Shown here one piece after another: positions 36,001-43,794 of a DNA stretch of 64,000 nucleotides. Under the pieces are notes generated by a model, which searched no databases, was not told where the DNA came from, and saw only the letters and a program-made list of their open reading frames with translations. The translations under genes and the position numbers were made by a program. Each line of letters opens with the position of its first letter. Position 1 is the first letter of the stretch. This DNA is from an uncultured Chitinophaga sp. (GTDB lineage: Bacteria > Bacteroidota > Bacteroidia > Chitinophagales > Chitinophagaceae). Location of the stretch: positions 239,707 through 303,706 of the forward strand of contig NZ_CAMLHC010000007.1 in NCBI RefSeq assembly GCF_946479755.1, written 5' to 3'.

Positions 36001-36631
36001 GGAAGACTACAGGAAAGTCTTTACCTATGCGCAGTACATGGCGCCCTACCTGGGCATCGGCGATGCCATGTATGAAATTGCCACAGAGGGCTTTGACAAA
36101 GGGTTTTATAAACGCGATGTCATAGGGCAGGCGCAGCCTACCTTCTATGGTGGATTTACGAACACCTTCACCTATAAAAATTTCAGCCTGATTACGTTGT
36201 TGACATTCTCCTATGGCGGGGAGATGTTATATCTCGCAGATATACAAAACAAAAACTTTGAAAGCTTCGCTAACAGGGGAGCGCGCATCCTCGGGCGCTG
36301 GACACCCGAAAATCCCTCGGCTGACAGGCCCAGGCTGATTCTGGGTGAGTACGGCGCCAACACCAGCAGTGCTGAGGTATACGACGCTTCCTACCTGAAA
36401 CTGAAATCCGTTACCCTCACTTATCAGCTGCCGGCACAGGCTGCAAAGAAGATGCATATCCGGGACGCCTCAGTGTATGCCTCCGCCACCAACCTGTTCA
36501 CCGTTACAAAGTACCCCGGTCCTGATCCTGAGGTGAGCAACAATCCGTACAGCCTGATCAACGGCAGCAGCGATGTAAGCACCTTCCCGACGGTAAGGCA
36601 GTTTAGTCTTGGCCTGCGTTTCGGATTCTAA
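33080..36631 (+). CDS. SusC/RagA-type TonB-dependent transporter with N-terminal STN domain
   Basis: 1183 residues from ATG 33080; a start at MRLTALLL (33185) is an alternative that gives a shorter signal sequence. The STN domain covers about residues 60-115 (MPLQQVFSVIKQQTGFVFFYRNQDL), then a carboxypeptidase-regulatory-like domain (IQGRVVDKHGDPVPGVTI), NQYVVVGYGSTKRKD, the plug (ATAIYGSKAANGVIIITTKKGK) and the barrel ending LRFGF. The genes that follow encode SusD and three thiol-disulfide oxidoreductases rather than glycosidases, so the cargo may not be a polysaccharide. Confidence 0.95.
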   Translation: MKINVVRNRHKTFVSTGGSIPRVTENHCVTKIWRTMRLTALLLTVAALNIYATGSSQTVTVACRNMPLQQVFSVIKQQTGFVFFYRNQDLSDMRPVSADIREQPLRTALAKILQDKPLVFDIEGNTIVISRKVASPGTKAEQPDLAPPADIQGRVVDKHGDPVPGVTIRVKGSNVAAITDHAGFFVLRNADAKAELLVSCVGFEPRIISLGGKTKLEIQLSAKVDDLNQYVVVGYGSTKRKDLTGSVASVNVDEVKNVPFASVDQALSGKAAGVQVTQADGSPGGVAKIRIRGGTSLLGGNDPLYIIDGVQVTIQNRYIQNQSEVVNPIERAGGDDPNNSVDGSFSRGLNSLAGLNISDIESIDILKDASATAIYGSKAANGVIIITTKKGKLNQKPVLEANYYAGVSQPIKEKLLNAQQYVDLLQEAARTANAVRAAAGEDPDPKATNIINNPQSLGTANTDWLKLVLRNAVTHTADIAVRGGGSGSRYYTSLAYTKQDGVLRGTDFSRIAGKISLDNEITSRFRVITNLDYGFTKNNITNGIYPAAMYAPPTLPAYNPDGSPYQFLGSQIGGYNYQGFQNPMVLLEGINTAKTASLIGSLSGDYDVMKNLKFRSILSVNYNNYHQLNYVPSTAVIASASGVSSSNGGTASQGQTEDVNVFIENTLTWDKQFNENNRLNLLGGTSWQKFRFNSFSASGQGFPDDKYLNNLSSAAITLPGTGSSGQNSLLSFYMRANYALREKYLFTFTGRSDASSKFPSDNRVGYFPSGGAAWRISEEPFMKKAEWINELKLRVSAGYTGTQNFGDHLYYTLYTPGSYGGVNALVPSQLGNSKIKWESTLQKDLGLDFELFGSRLRGVIGYYEKITTGLLLSTQLAPSSSYGSVISNIATISNKGLEIDLRTDFIKHRHFQWTGALNVSGNRSRVEDINNDFSDPNDPGATYLSANAVVRKGEPLGLFYGYKQTGIIRDQKQLEDYRKVFTYAQYMAPYLGIGDAMYEIATEGFDKGFYKRDVIGQAQPTFYGGFTNTFTYKNFSLITLLTFSYGGEMLYLADIQNKNFESFANRGARILGRWTPENPSADRPRLILGEYGANTSSAEVYDASYLKLKSVTLTYQLPAQAAKKMHIRDASVYASATNLFTVTKYPGPDPEVSNNPYSLINGSSDVSTFPTVRQFSLGLRFGF

Positions 36632-36652
36632 AAATTATTAAACCAGCTAATT

Positions 36653-38074
36653 ATGATGAAAAGGATTATATGTATGTTGCTCGGTGTTGTGGTGATCACC
36701 AGTACCTCCTGCCGGAAAGAACTGGGAAAACTGCCGGAGAACGCCAAAGTAGATGGTAACACCATTCTTGACCAACGGACCTCCGAAATTGCGCTCAATG
36801 GCGCTTACTACCGGTTTGCCGCGGTCAACTCCGATAACACGACCGCCTGGTTTGAACATGAAGTACCGCCCGCCATGTTTGCAGGTTATATGGGATACGG
36901 TTATGGTGCGGACCAGGGAGAAAACAATAACTATGCAAGATCCGGTTACGCCAATATTTACTGGACGTCCTCTTATCAGTTGATCAACGCCACCAACGGC
37001 ATCATCAAAGGTGTTTCCGCCCTGGACGATAAAGTGTTCACCGGCAGCCGCAAAAAAGAGATACTGGCCGAAGCCCGCTTCCTGAGAGCCTACGCGCACT
37101 TTAAACTGTTAAGTTTCTTCGGGCAGTGGTTTGATCTGAGCAGTCCGTATGGCGCGTTGATCCGGGAAGATTTTGTGCAGGTAGATGCCGTCCCCAAAGC
37201 CCGCAGTTCCGTGAAAGACAGCTACGCCTTTATCCTGGCCGACATAAATGATGCCATCGCTAATGGGCCCGCGGAAAACAAGACATGGTACGCCACCCGC
37301 TGGGCGGCCATGGCGCTGAAAATGCGGGTGCTGATGAGTCATGGGCAGCCAGGGGACTATCAACAGGTAAGTGATCTGGCGGATTCCATCATCCTCAACA
37401 GCAAATACAAACCGGAGCCGCAAACGAAAGACATCTTTTACGCCAAAGGGCTGGGCAGCCCGGAAGTGATACTGGGCATCAAACCGCAACAGAACCAGGA
37501 GAGTTTCTACTATGTGCTCAGCCGGCAGTACTGGCCCGGGGCCTCTTCGCTGTATATCGCCAAAACAGCGCTGAAAGACCTGTTGAAGAACGATCCGCGC
37601 GGCACCTGGCTGATAGGCACTGAGAATACCGCTTCCAAAGGCACCTATTATTTCCTGAAATACATTAAACAGGGAGATGCACCTTCCGTATTGTCTGAAA
37701 CATCCTATGCTTTCCGTCTGACAGAAGTATATCTGCTGAAAGCGGAAGCTATTGTGCGCTCCGGCGGCAGCTTGTCCGCAGCCCGTGCGATCCTGAAGGA
37801 GGTCATGGGGCGTGCCGGTGTAACCGATTTCAGCGCTGTAGACAACGCCACGTCGGTGAATGAAATGCTGAAACAGCTGTACTTCGAGTTCGTCAGAAAT
37901 CTCATCGCCGAAGACGGACAGGAGTGGATGGCGTTACTGCGTCTTCCCTCGTCGCTCATCCAGGAACTGCGGCCAACAGCCAATGACAAGATTAAATACA
38001 TATTGCCGGTGCCACATGCTGAGTTCCTTTACAACTCCGCTTTTGGTCCGCAGAACCCCGGCTACCAGAAATAA
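36653..38074 (+). CDS. SusD/RagB-type surface lipoprotein
   Basis: 473 residues, lipobox STSC with Cys20. It has the SusD TPR-like body: SEIALNGAYYRFAAV, AEARFLRAYAHFKLLSFFGQWFDL, WAAMALKMRVLMS, AFRLTEVYLLKAEAIVR and LYFEFVRNLIAEDGQEWMALLRLP near the end. It is the lid for the SusC encoded 21 bases upstream. The final part is somewhat shorter than in glycan-locus SusD proteins, but complete. Confidence 0.93.
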   Translation: MMKRIICMLLGVVVITSTSCRKELGKLPENAKVDGNTILDQRTSEIALNGAYYRFAAVNSDNTTAWFEHEVPPAMFAGYMGYGYGADQGENNNYARSGYANIYWTSSYQLINATNGIIKGVSALDDKVFTGSRKKEILAEARFLRAYAHFKLLSFFGQWFDLSSPYGALIREDFVQVDAVPKARSSVKDSYAFILADINDAIANGPAENKTWYATRWAAMALKMRVLMSHGQPGDYQQVSDLADSIILNSKYKPEPQTKDIFYAKGLGSPEVILGIKPQQNQESFYYVLSRQYWPGASSLYIAKTALKDLLKNDPRGTWLIGTENTASKGTYYFLKYIKQGDAPSVLSETSYAFRLTEVYLLKAEAIVRSGGSLSAARAILKEVMGRAGVTDFSAVDNATSVNEMLKQLYFEFVRNLIAEDGQEWMALLRLPSSLIQELRPTANDKIKYILPVPHAEFLYNSAFGPQNPGYQK

Positions 38075-38086
38075 TTCACCTATTAA

Positions 38087-39181
38087 ATGTTAACAATGCA
38101 ACGCCACACGAAAACTTTTTTTGCCGCACTGTTACTGGCAACCGCCTGTCAGCAGGCCGCCACGCCGCATGCCACGCTTACTGCTGAACTAACAGGACTG
38201 AAAGACTCCGTTGTCTTTATTTCCATACCGGTCGCTGATTCCGCCAAGACGGATACGGTACCGGTAAAAGATGGTAAGTTCACCTGGACAGGTACGATCA
38301 CCGAACCGCAGAAAATCTACATCGGTACCTCTTCCCGTTACATGGAACTGTTTATGGAGAACGCTGATGTCAGCCTGAAAGGTAATATGGATTCGCTGGA
38401 CCAGGTGAAGATCACGGGTTCTGCTACGCAGACAGCCTATGAAGCTTACCAGCAATCGATCTCCGATATTACAGGCATCCAGGATTCGCTGTACCAGCAG
38501 TATCCGGCGGTGAAAGGGAACGATAGCGCGCAGGCGGCCCTGGAAGCCAAACTGGAAACGCTGCGGGAGCAGCGGCGGGCGCGGAGCAAACAATACATCG
38601 CTGCCCATCCGGAAAGCCCGGTAAGCGTAGACCTCATTGCAGATATGGCCGTTCTCGGCGAGTATGCGCCGCTGGATAGCCTGTACCGGCAGCTGTCGCC
38701 GGCAGCGCAGCAGTCGGGCGCCGGTAACCGGCTGGGTAAACGGCTGGAGGTGCTGAAGAAGAGCGCTATCGGTCAACCGATGATTGACTTCACGCAGGCG
38801 GACATTAACGGCAAACCGGTACGCCTGTCCGATTTCAAAGGCAAGTATGTGCTGCTGGATTTCTGGGCCAGCTGGTGCGGCCCCTGCAGGGCGGAGAACC
38901 CGAACGTATTAAAGGCTTATAATACGTTTAAAGATAAAAATTTCACCGTCGTAGGTGTATCGCTGGATGACAAGGCCGACAAGTGGAAGCAGGCCATCGA
39001 ACAGGATGGCATGCCCTGGATGCAGGTGTCTGACCTGAAAGGTTTCCGCAACGAGGTAGCGCAGCAGTACGGCATACAGGCTATTCCCTGCTCTTTCCTC
39101 ATCGACCCGCAGGGGATCATTATCGCCAAAGACCTGAGAGGGGCCGGGCTGCATAAAAAGCTGGCGGAGACACTTCAATGA
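38087..39181 (+). CDS. TlpA-like thiol-disulfide oxidoreductase lipoprotein (DUF4369 N-terminus), copy 1
   Basis: 364 residues; ATG 38087 or 38096. A lipobox (LATAC) indicates a lipoprotein facing the periplasm or surface. The N-terminal DUF4369-like beta domain (LTAELTGLKDSVVFISIPV, KFTWTGTITEPQKIYI) is followed by a helical linker and a TlpA/AhpC-TSA thioredoxin domain with active-site CGPC at 264-267 (FWASWCGPC) and the cis-Pro in IQAIPCSFLID. An extra Cys next to that cis-Pro is unusual. It should exchange thiols and disulfides on exported proteins. It follows SusD by 12 bases and precedes two more paralogues. Confidence 0.88.
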   Translation: MLTMQRHTKTFFAALLLATACQQAATPHATLTAELTGLKDSVVFISIPVADSAKTDTVPVKDGKFTWTGTITEPQKIYIGTSSRYMELFMENADVSLKGNMDSLDQVKITGSATQTAYEAYQQSISDITGIQDSLYQQYPAVKGNDSAQAALEAKLETLREQRRARSKQYIAAHPESPVSVDLIADMAVLGEYAPLDSLYRQLSPAAQQSGAGNRLGKRLEVLKKSAIGQPMIDFTQADINGKPVRLSDFKGKYVLLDFWASWCGPCRAENPNVLKAYNTFKDKNFTVVGVSLDDKADKWKQAIEQDGMPWMQVSDLKGFRNEVAQQYGIQAIPCSFLIDPQGIIIAKDLRGAGLHKKLAETLQ

Positions 39182-39217
39182 AAGCGGAGCCTCATTTTCT
39201 GATAAAACACACACCAT

Positions 39218-40408
39218 ATGAAATATCGGGTTCTTATGCTGCTCCTGTTGCCTGTTTTACAGGCAGGAGCGCAGGATAAACAATCCTTCACGCTGAAGGG
39301 AGATGTTAAGGGGCTGCCTGACCGCTACATTTACCTCAGCTATGCGGAAGGTGTTGATCAGTACAAAACAGACAGTGTAATGTCACACGGCGGCAAGTTC
39401 ACTTTCTCCGGTGCATTGAAACAACCGGTAGCGGCCAGGTTGTATGCTGATAAGGAAAACGTTTATGGTAAAGGGGACGTGGCATCCTTTTTCATAGAGG
39501 CAGCAGCTATGCATTTAAGGTCGGCAACGGGAAAATTGCGGGATGCCACACTCTCCGGGTCCAAAGTTCAGCGGGAGCAGGAGGAGCTGGAGGCTATGTG
39601 TGCACCGGTGATGAAGCAGCTTAACCCCTTGTTGGAAGCCTATGACAAGTTGGGCGACGAACTCCGGGCCACGAAAACCGAAGCAGCAGCGGAGGAGGTG
39701 AAAGAAAAAATGGAAAAACTGAAAGACCGGATGGACCTGTATACGGAAGAGCGGTGGAAAATGAACAGGGTGTTTATTCAAAAAAATCCCAACTCCTACG
39801 TCAGCGCGCAGTTGCTTCGTTCGATCATCAACTATATTCCGCTGAAAGAAAGCGAGGGTTATTATGGCCGTATGTCGCCGGTAATGCAGCAAAGTATGGA
39901 TGGCCGGGAGATCAAAAAGTACCTCGACGAACTGCGTCTCGGTTCGCCGGGTAGCGTAGCACACGTGTTCACCAAAACGGATATTGACGGCAAAACGCTG
40001 AACCTGTCGGACTTCAGGGGAAAATATGTGCTGATTGATTTCTGGGCCAGCTGGTGCGGACCCTGCCGCAAAGGGAATCCGCATCTGAAAACACTCTACG
40101 GAAAGTACAGGGAGAAAGGCTTTGAAATTATTGGCGTGGCCAGCGACGATGGTAATATGGCGGCCTGGAAAAAAGCGGTGGAACAGGACGGCATCGGTAT
40201 CTGGCGGCATGTGCTTCGTGGCCTCGATTGGGAAAAACGGCGGAAAAAATTACCTAACCCGGATGACCTGGATCCCTTTTACAGTATCCACGCCCTGCCC
40301 ACAAAAATTCTGATTGACCCGCAGGGCATGATCATCGGACGCTACGGACCTGGCGGGGAAGATGACGAAGCCCTGGATAAAAAGCTGAACGAGATATTTG
40401 GCGTGTAA
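39218..40408 (+). CDS. TlpA-like thiol-disulfide oxidoreductase (DUF4369 N-terminus), copy 2
   Basis: 396 residues with a cleavable signal peptide (VLQAGAQD) rather than a lipobox. DUF4369-like domain: FTLKGDVKGLPDRYIYLSYAEG. A charged, probably coiled-coil linker covers about 150-190 (EAAAEEVKEKMEKLKDRMD). The thioredoxin domain has CGPC at 280-283 and ALPTKILIDPQGMIIGRYG at the end. It is a tandem duplicate of 40433-41641, sharing long identical stretches at both ends. Expected in the periplasm. Confidence 0.88.
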   Translation: MKYRVLMLLLLPVLQAGAQDKQSFTLKGDVKGLPDRYIYLSYAEGVDQYKTDSVMSHGGKFTFSGALKQPVAARLYADKENVYGKGDVASFFIEAAAMHLRSATGKLRDATLSGSKVQREQEELEAMCAPVMKQLNPLLEAYDKLGDELRATKTEAAAEEVKEKMEKLKDRMDLYTEERWKMNRVFIQKNPNSYVSAQLLRSIINYIPLKESEGYYGRMSPVMQQSMDGREIKKYLDELRLGSPGSVAHVFTKTDIDGKTLNLSDFRGKYVLIDFWASWCGPCRKGNPHLKTLYGKYREKGFEIIGVASDDGNMAAWKKAVEQDGIGIWRHVLRGLDWEKRRKKLPNPDDLDPFYSIHALPTKILIDPQGMIIGRYGPGGEDDEALDKKLNEIFGV

Positions 40409-40432
40409 CTTTTCATTAAAAAATTAACATTC

Positions 40433-41641
40433 ATGAAACATAACTGGATTCTTTTTCTATGCGCGCTGCCTGCCTTACAGGCAACGGCACAAAACAAGCA
40501 ACCTTTTACCCTGAAGGGAGACATCAAAGGGCTGCCTGACCGCTATATCTATCTCTCTTATGCCGAAGGTGCCAACAAGTACAGGGAGGACAGCGTTATG
40601 ACCCGTGGCGGCAAATTTACCTTCACCGGTGAACTGTCGCAGCCCACACAGGCACGGCTATATGTAGACAAAGCAAAAGCGATGTACTTCGAAGGCGATG
40701 TCACGTCTTTTTTTATAGAACCTACGACGATGCAGTTGAAGTCCGCCACCGCAAAACTAAAAGGCGCCAAACTCACCGGTTCTAAAGTACAGCTGGAGCA
40801 GGACGAACTGGAGGCGATGCGGGCGCCGGTGACGAAAAAGCTGCATCCGCTGTCGGAAGCCTATGGAAAGTTAAATAAGGAATACAGCGCCGGCCTGCGC
40901 GCAAAGAAAGCGGAGGCCGCCCTGGAGCCGCTGAAAGATAAGCTGGAAAAGCTGAAAGACCAGATGGAACCGCACTACGAAGCGATGGAGAAAATCGATA
41001 AGGCATTCATCGATAAATATCCTAACTCTTATGTGAGCGCGCAGTTATTGCGTTTCCGTGTCAGCAGTATGCCGCTGAAAGAAGGGGAGGCCTGTTATGA
41101 CCGCATGTCACCGGAAATGCAGCAGAGCGCCGACGGCCTTGAGATCAAAAAGGAGCTGGACGGGCTGCGTGCCGGTTCACCGGGCAGCGTAGCACATACC
41201 TTCACCAAAACGGACATCGATGGTAAAACGCTGAACCTGTCGGATTTCAAAGGGAAATACGTGATGCTCGATTTCTGGGCCAGCTGGTGCGGTCCCTGCC
41301 GCAAAGGCAATCCGCATCTGAAAGCGCTATACGGCAAGTACAAAGACAAAGGCTTTGAAATTATCGGTATCTCCGATGACGATTCCAATCACGACGCCTG
41401 GAAAAAAGCCGTGTCGCAGGATGGCATCGGCATCTGGAAACATGTGCTGCGCGGCCTCGACTGGGAAAAACGGAAAAACAACCTGCCTAATCCCGAAGAT
41501 ATCAGCGACGACTACGGCATTCACTCGCTGCCCACCAAGATCCTGATTGACCCGCAAGGCATGATCATAGGCCGCTATGGCGGCGGCGGAGAGGATGACG
41601 AAGCGATGGACAAAAAACTGTTGGAAATATTCGGCGCATAA
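40433..41641 (+). CDS. TlpA-like thiol-disulfide oxidoreductase (DUF4369 N-terminus), copy 3
   Basis: 402 residues; signal peptide ending LQATAQN. It matches copy 2 in domain order, with FTLKGDIKGLPDRYIYLSYAEG at the start, a charged helical linker (EPLKDKLEKLKDQMEPHYEAMEK), CGPC at 286-289 and SLPTKILIDPQGMIIGRYG at the end. The middle has drifted most. It is the last gene of the SusC/SusD/TlpA operon; a strong terminator follows at 41646. Confidence 0.88.
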   Translation: MKHNWILFLCALPALQATAQNKQPFTLKGDIKGLPDRYIYLSYAEGANKYREDSVMTRGGKFTFTGELSQPTQARLYVDKAKAMYFEGDVTSFFIEPTTMQLKSATAKLKGAKLTGSKVQLEQDELEAMRAPVTKKLHPLSEAYGKLNKEYSAGLRAKKAEAALEPLKDKLEKLKDQMEPHYEAMEKIDKAFIDKYPNSYVSAQLLRFRVSSMPLKEGEACYDRMSPEMQQSADGLEIKKELDGLRAGSPGSVAHTFTKTDIDGKTLNLSDFKGKYVMLDFWASWCGPCRKGNPHLKALYGKYKDKGFEIIGISDDDSNHDAWKKAVSQDGIGIWKHVLRGLDWEKRKNNLPNPEDISDDYGIHSLPTKILIDPQGMIIGRYGGGGEDDEAMDKKLLEIFGA

Positions 41642-41645
41642 CCTT

Positions 41646-41682
41646 AAAAGCCTTGTAAATGACTCATTTACAAGGCTTTTTT
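41646..41682 (+). terminator. Intrinsic terminator after the SusCD-TlpA operon
   Basis: A 17-bp perfect inverted repeat (41646-41662 and 41664-41680) with a T-rich tail, starting five bases after the stop of the third TlpA gene. Confidence 0.93.
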
Positions 41683-41710
41683 CTTTGATTATTCGGGGGT
41701 ATATTTGAGT

Positions 41711-42073
41711 ATGAACAATACTCAATCACACGATCAGCGTATCGCACAAATGACCTTTGCGTCGATCTATCCCATGTATGTTGCTAAAGTGGAGAAGAAA
41801 GGCCGGACAAAGGAGGAACTGCACCAGGTGATCACCTGGCTGACTGGCTTCAATGACAAACAGCTGCAGGAACTGATCGACAAGAAAGTGACGTTCGAGA
41901 CATTCTTTCAAAAGGCGACGCTCAATCCTCATGCAGGACTGATTACCGGTGTTATCTGTGGTTACCGTGTGGAGGAGATCGAGAATCCCCTGACGCAGCA
42001 GGTCCGCTATTTGGATAAGTTAGTGGACGAGCTGGCGAAAGGACGGAAGATGGAGAAGATTTTGAGGGGGTGA
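41711..42073 (+). CDS. DUF2200 family protein
   Basis: 120 residues from the ATG at 41711; a TTG at 41705 would add two residues. The sequence [38 protein letters not shown] is the hallmark of DUF2200, a small cytoplasmic family of unknown function, and the length is complete. A TATATTTG sits at 41700-41707, too close to act as promoter unless the mRNA is leaderless. The gene stands alone between a terminator and a convergent locus. Confidence 0.88.
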   Translation: MNNTQSHDQRIAQMTFASIYPMYVAKVEKKGRTKEELHQVITWLTGFNDKQLQELIDKKVTFETFFQKATLNPHAGLITGVICGYRVEEIENPLTQQVRYLDKLVDELAKGRKMEKILRG

Positions 42074-42079
42074 ATAATT

Positions 42080-42121
42080 ATCAGCCGCATATCGCTGCTG
42101 TAAAGCGGATACACGGCTGAT
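42080..42121. other. Hairpin between convergent genes
   Basis: Arms 42080-42087 and 42114-42121 pair perfectly over 8 bp, and the inner bases form a second imperfect stem. It lies between the stops of the DUF2200 gene and the convergent SusD gene. Neither side has a good T-run, so termination is possible but not certain. Confidence 0.45.
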
Positions 42122-42136
42122 TATAAACAAAAAGGA

Positions 42137-43738
42137 TCAATACCCCGGATTCTGCGTTAGCCCCGGCTCAATTTTCAAACTACCGGAGTGGAACGGCCAC
42201 AGGTAGTTCCGCGATTGGAAAGAGCGGTCTTCTATCTTCAGGGACACCAGGTTGCCGTTTACCAGCCGCGTATGTCCCATGGCGGGCTTGGTCATCACCT
42301 GGTCGCCGATCTTCCATCTTAAAATATCATCATAGCGCACCCCTTCACCTGCCAGTTCTGTTCTCCGTTCATTCCTGATGAGCTCTACCCATTGTTGCTG
42401 CGTGTAGGCGGCATATTTAGGCAGGGTCACATCTGCTTCCTTCATATCCAGACCGGCCCTGGTCCTCAGCTGGTTGATGCAGCTTTTGGCGAGGTTGTCT
42501 ACGTTGTTGGTCATAATTTTAGCTTCTGCGTAGGTGAGCAATACCTCTGCATACCGTAGTATCGGGAAGTGCATATTGCCGTCTCCTTTGAAGGCGTCTG
42601 TTTCATCTACAAACTTTCTGAACCAGTAACCGGAACGGCTGGCCCGTTCTTTTTCATGGAACATGGGGCTGTTCTGGTCGTAGATGTTGATCGGTTCGTT
42701 GACGAATATATCGCCCTGGCCCATAATGCTGGCGGTATAGCGGGGATCCCTGTTCAGTTTGGGGTTTAGCTCGTATTCCTGTTTTGTATGCAGGGGGCAG
42801 GCGTCAATTTTATTGCCCTGCAGTGTCCAGTAGGCATCTACCAGTGATTTCAGCGGTACGGAGTAAGACTGTCCCTTGCCGGTACGGAAGTGCGGACCGA
42901 GATGTTCGAACGAGTTGGTGCCGCTGTTGCCATGGCTTTGCATGTCCATGGTGATGATGAACTCTTTGTTGATTTTATCGCCTTTATAGCTGAACAGGTC
43001 TGCATAGTTTGGATACAGCGAATAGTTGCCGCTGTCCATGATCTCTTTGGCGAGGCGTGCTGCCAGATCGTAACGGCCATTGTATAAAGCGTAGCGCATG
43101 ATGAGCGCTTTGAGCGAGTACTTGTTGAACATATAACCGTCGGAGTTATACTCCTTGTCGGGCAGGCTGTTGGCGGTGGCTTCCGCCATCGGGAAAAGGG
43201 TATTCAGTATTTCTTCCTTTGATTTGGCAGGTTGTATTACCTGCGAAATATCCACCGGTTCGAGATAAAAGGGTACGTTTCCCCAGCGGGACACTATTCT
43301 GAAATAGTGCCAGACCCGCAGTCCTTCCAGTATGCCTTTGTATTTGGTACGAATGGATTCATCTTCCACATATGGTGTATTGATACTTTTCAGATAGGTA
43401 TTCAAACGACCGATGTGTTTCATGTGGATGGTGTAGTAATATTCAAAAGCCCTTGTATTGGCATCGTAGCTGCCATTGGCAATCCGTTGGTGGTTGTCGC
43501 CTTCCACGCGGCTGTAGGCGTTGTCCGATTTACTGTCTTCCATGTAAAAAAGCAACCTTCTGTCGTCTTTATTGGTAAATACATCCAGGTAGGTGCTGTA
43601 GACCACGCGCCGGAGATCTTCTTCTGTATTAAAGAACTCATCGAACTTTGTGGCAGTAGGGTCCGGTTTGTCGAGGAATTTCTGGCATGCCGGCAGTAGC
43701 ACGGAAAGGAGCGCCAGTAACATAAGTCTCTTTTTCAT
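42137..43738 (-). CDS. SusD/RagB-type surface lipoprotein
   Basis: 533 residues from the ATG at 43738 (MKKRLMLLALLS), 536 if ATG 43747 is used. The frame is open further upstream to 43888, but that part is Arg-rich and overlaps the end of susC. Lipobox LLPAC, Cys18. RagB/SusD signs: EDLRRVVYSTYLDVF, ILEGLRVWHYFRIVSRWGNVPFYL, YSLKALIMRYALYNGRYDLA, ILRYAEVLLTYAEAKIM and RNERRTELAGEGVRYDDILRW. It is the only gene after susC in this locus, so no degrading enzyme is linked. Confidence 0.94.
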   Translation of the reverse strand: MKKRLMLLALLSVLLPACQKFLDKPDPTATKFDEFFNTEEDLRRVVYSTYLDVFTNKDDRRLLFYMEDSKSDNAYSRVEGDNHQRIANGSYDANTRAFEYYYTIHMKHIGRLNTYLKSINTPYVEDESIRTKYKGILEGLRVWHYFRIVSRWGNVPFYLEPVDISQVIQPAKSKEEILNTLFPMAEATANSLPDKEYNSDGYMFNKYSLKALIMRYALYNGRYDLAARLAKEIMDSGNYSLYPNYADLFSYKGDKINKEFIITMDMQSHGNSGTNSFEHLGPHFRTGKGQSYSVPLKSLVDAYWTLQGNKIDACPLHTKQEYELNPKLNRDPRYTASIMGQGDIFVNEPINIYDQNSPMFHEKERASRSGYWFRKFVDETDAFKGDGNMHFPILRYAEVLLTYAEAKIMTNNVDNLAKSCINQLRTRAGLDMKEADVTLPKYAAYTQQQWVELIRNERRTELAGEGVRYDDILRWKIGDQVMTKPAMGHTRLVNGNLVSLKIEDRSFQSRNYLWPFHSGSLKIEPGLTQNPGY

Positions 43739-43794
43739 CTGATGCATATTTTGCAGTGGAGTGAAATAAATTTTCGTTGGTGCCGCAGCGTTGA

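Noticed and set aside
41700..41707. TATATTTG as promoter of the DUF2200 gene
   Set aside because: It ends four bases before the ATG and has no -33 at proper distance; it would need a leaderless mRNA.
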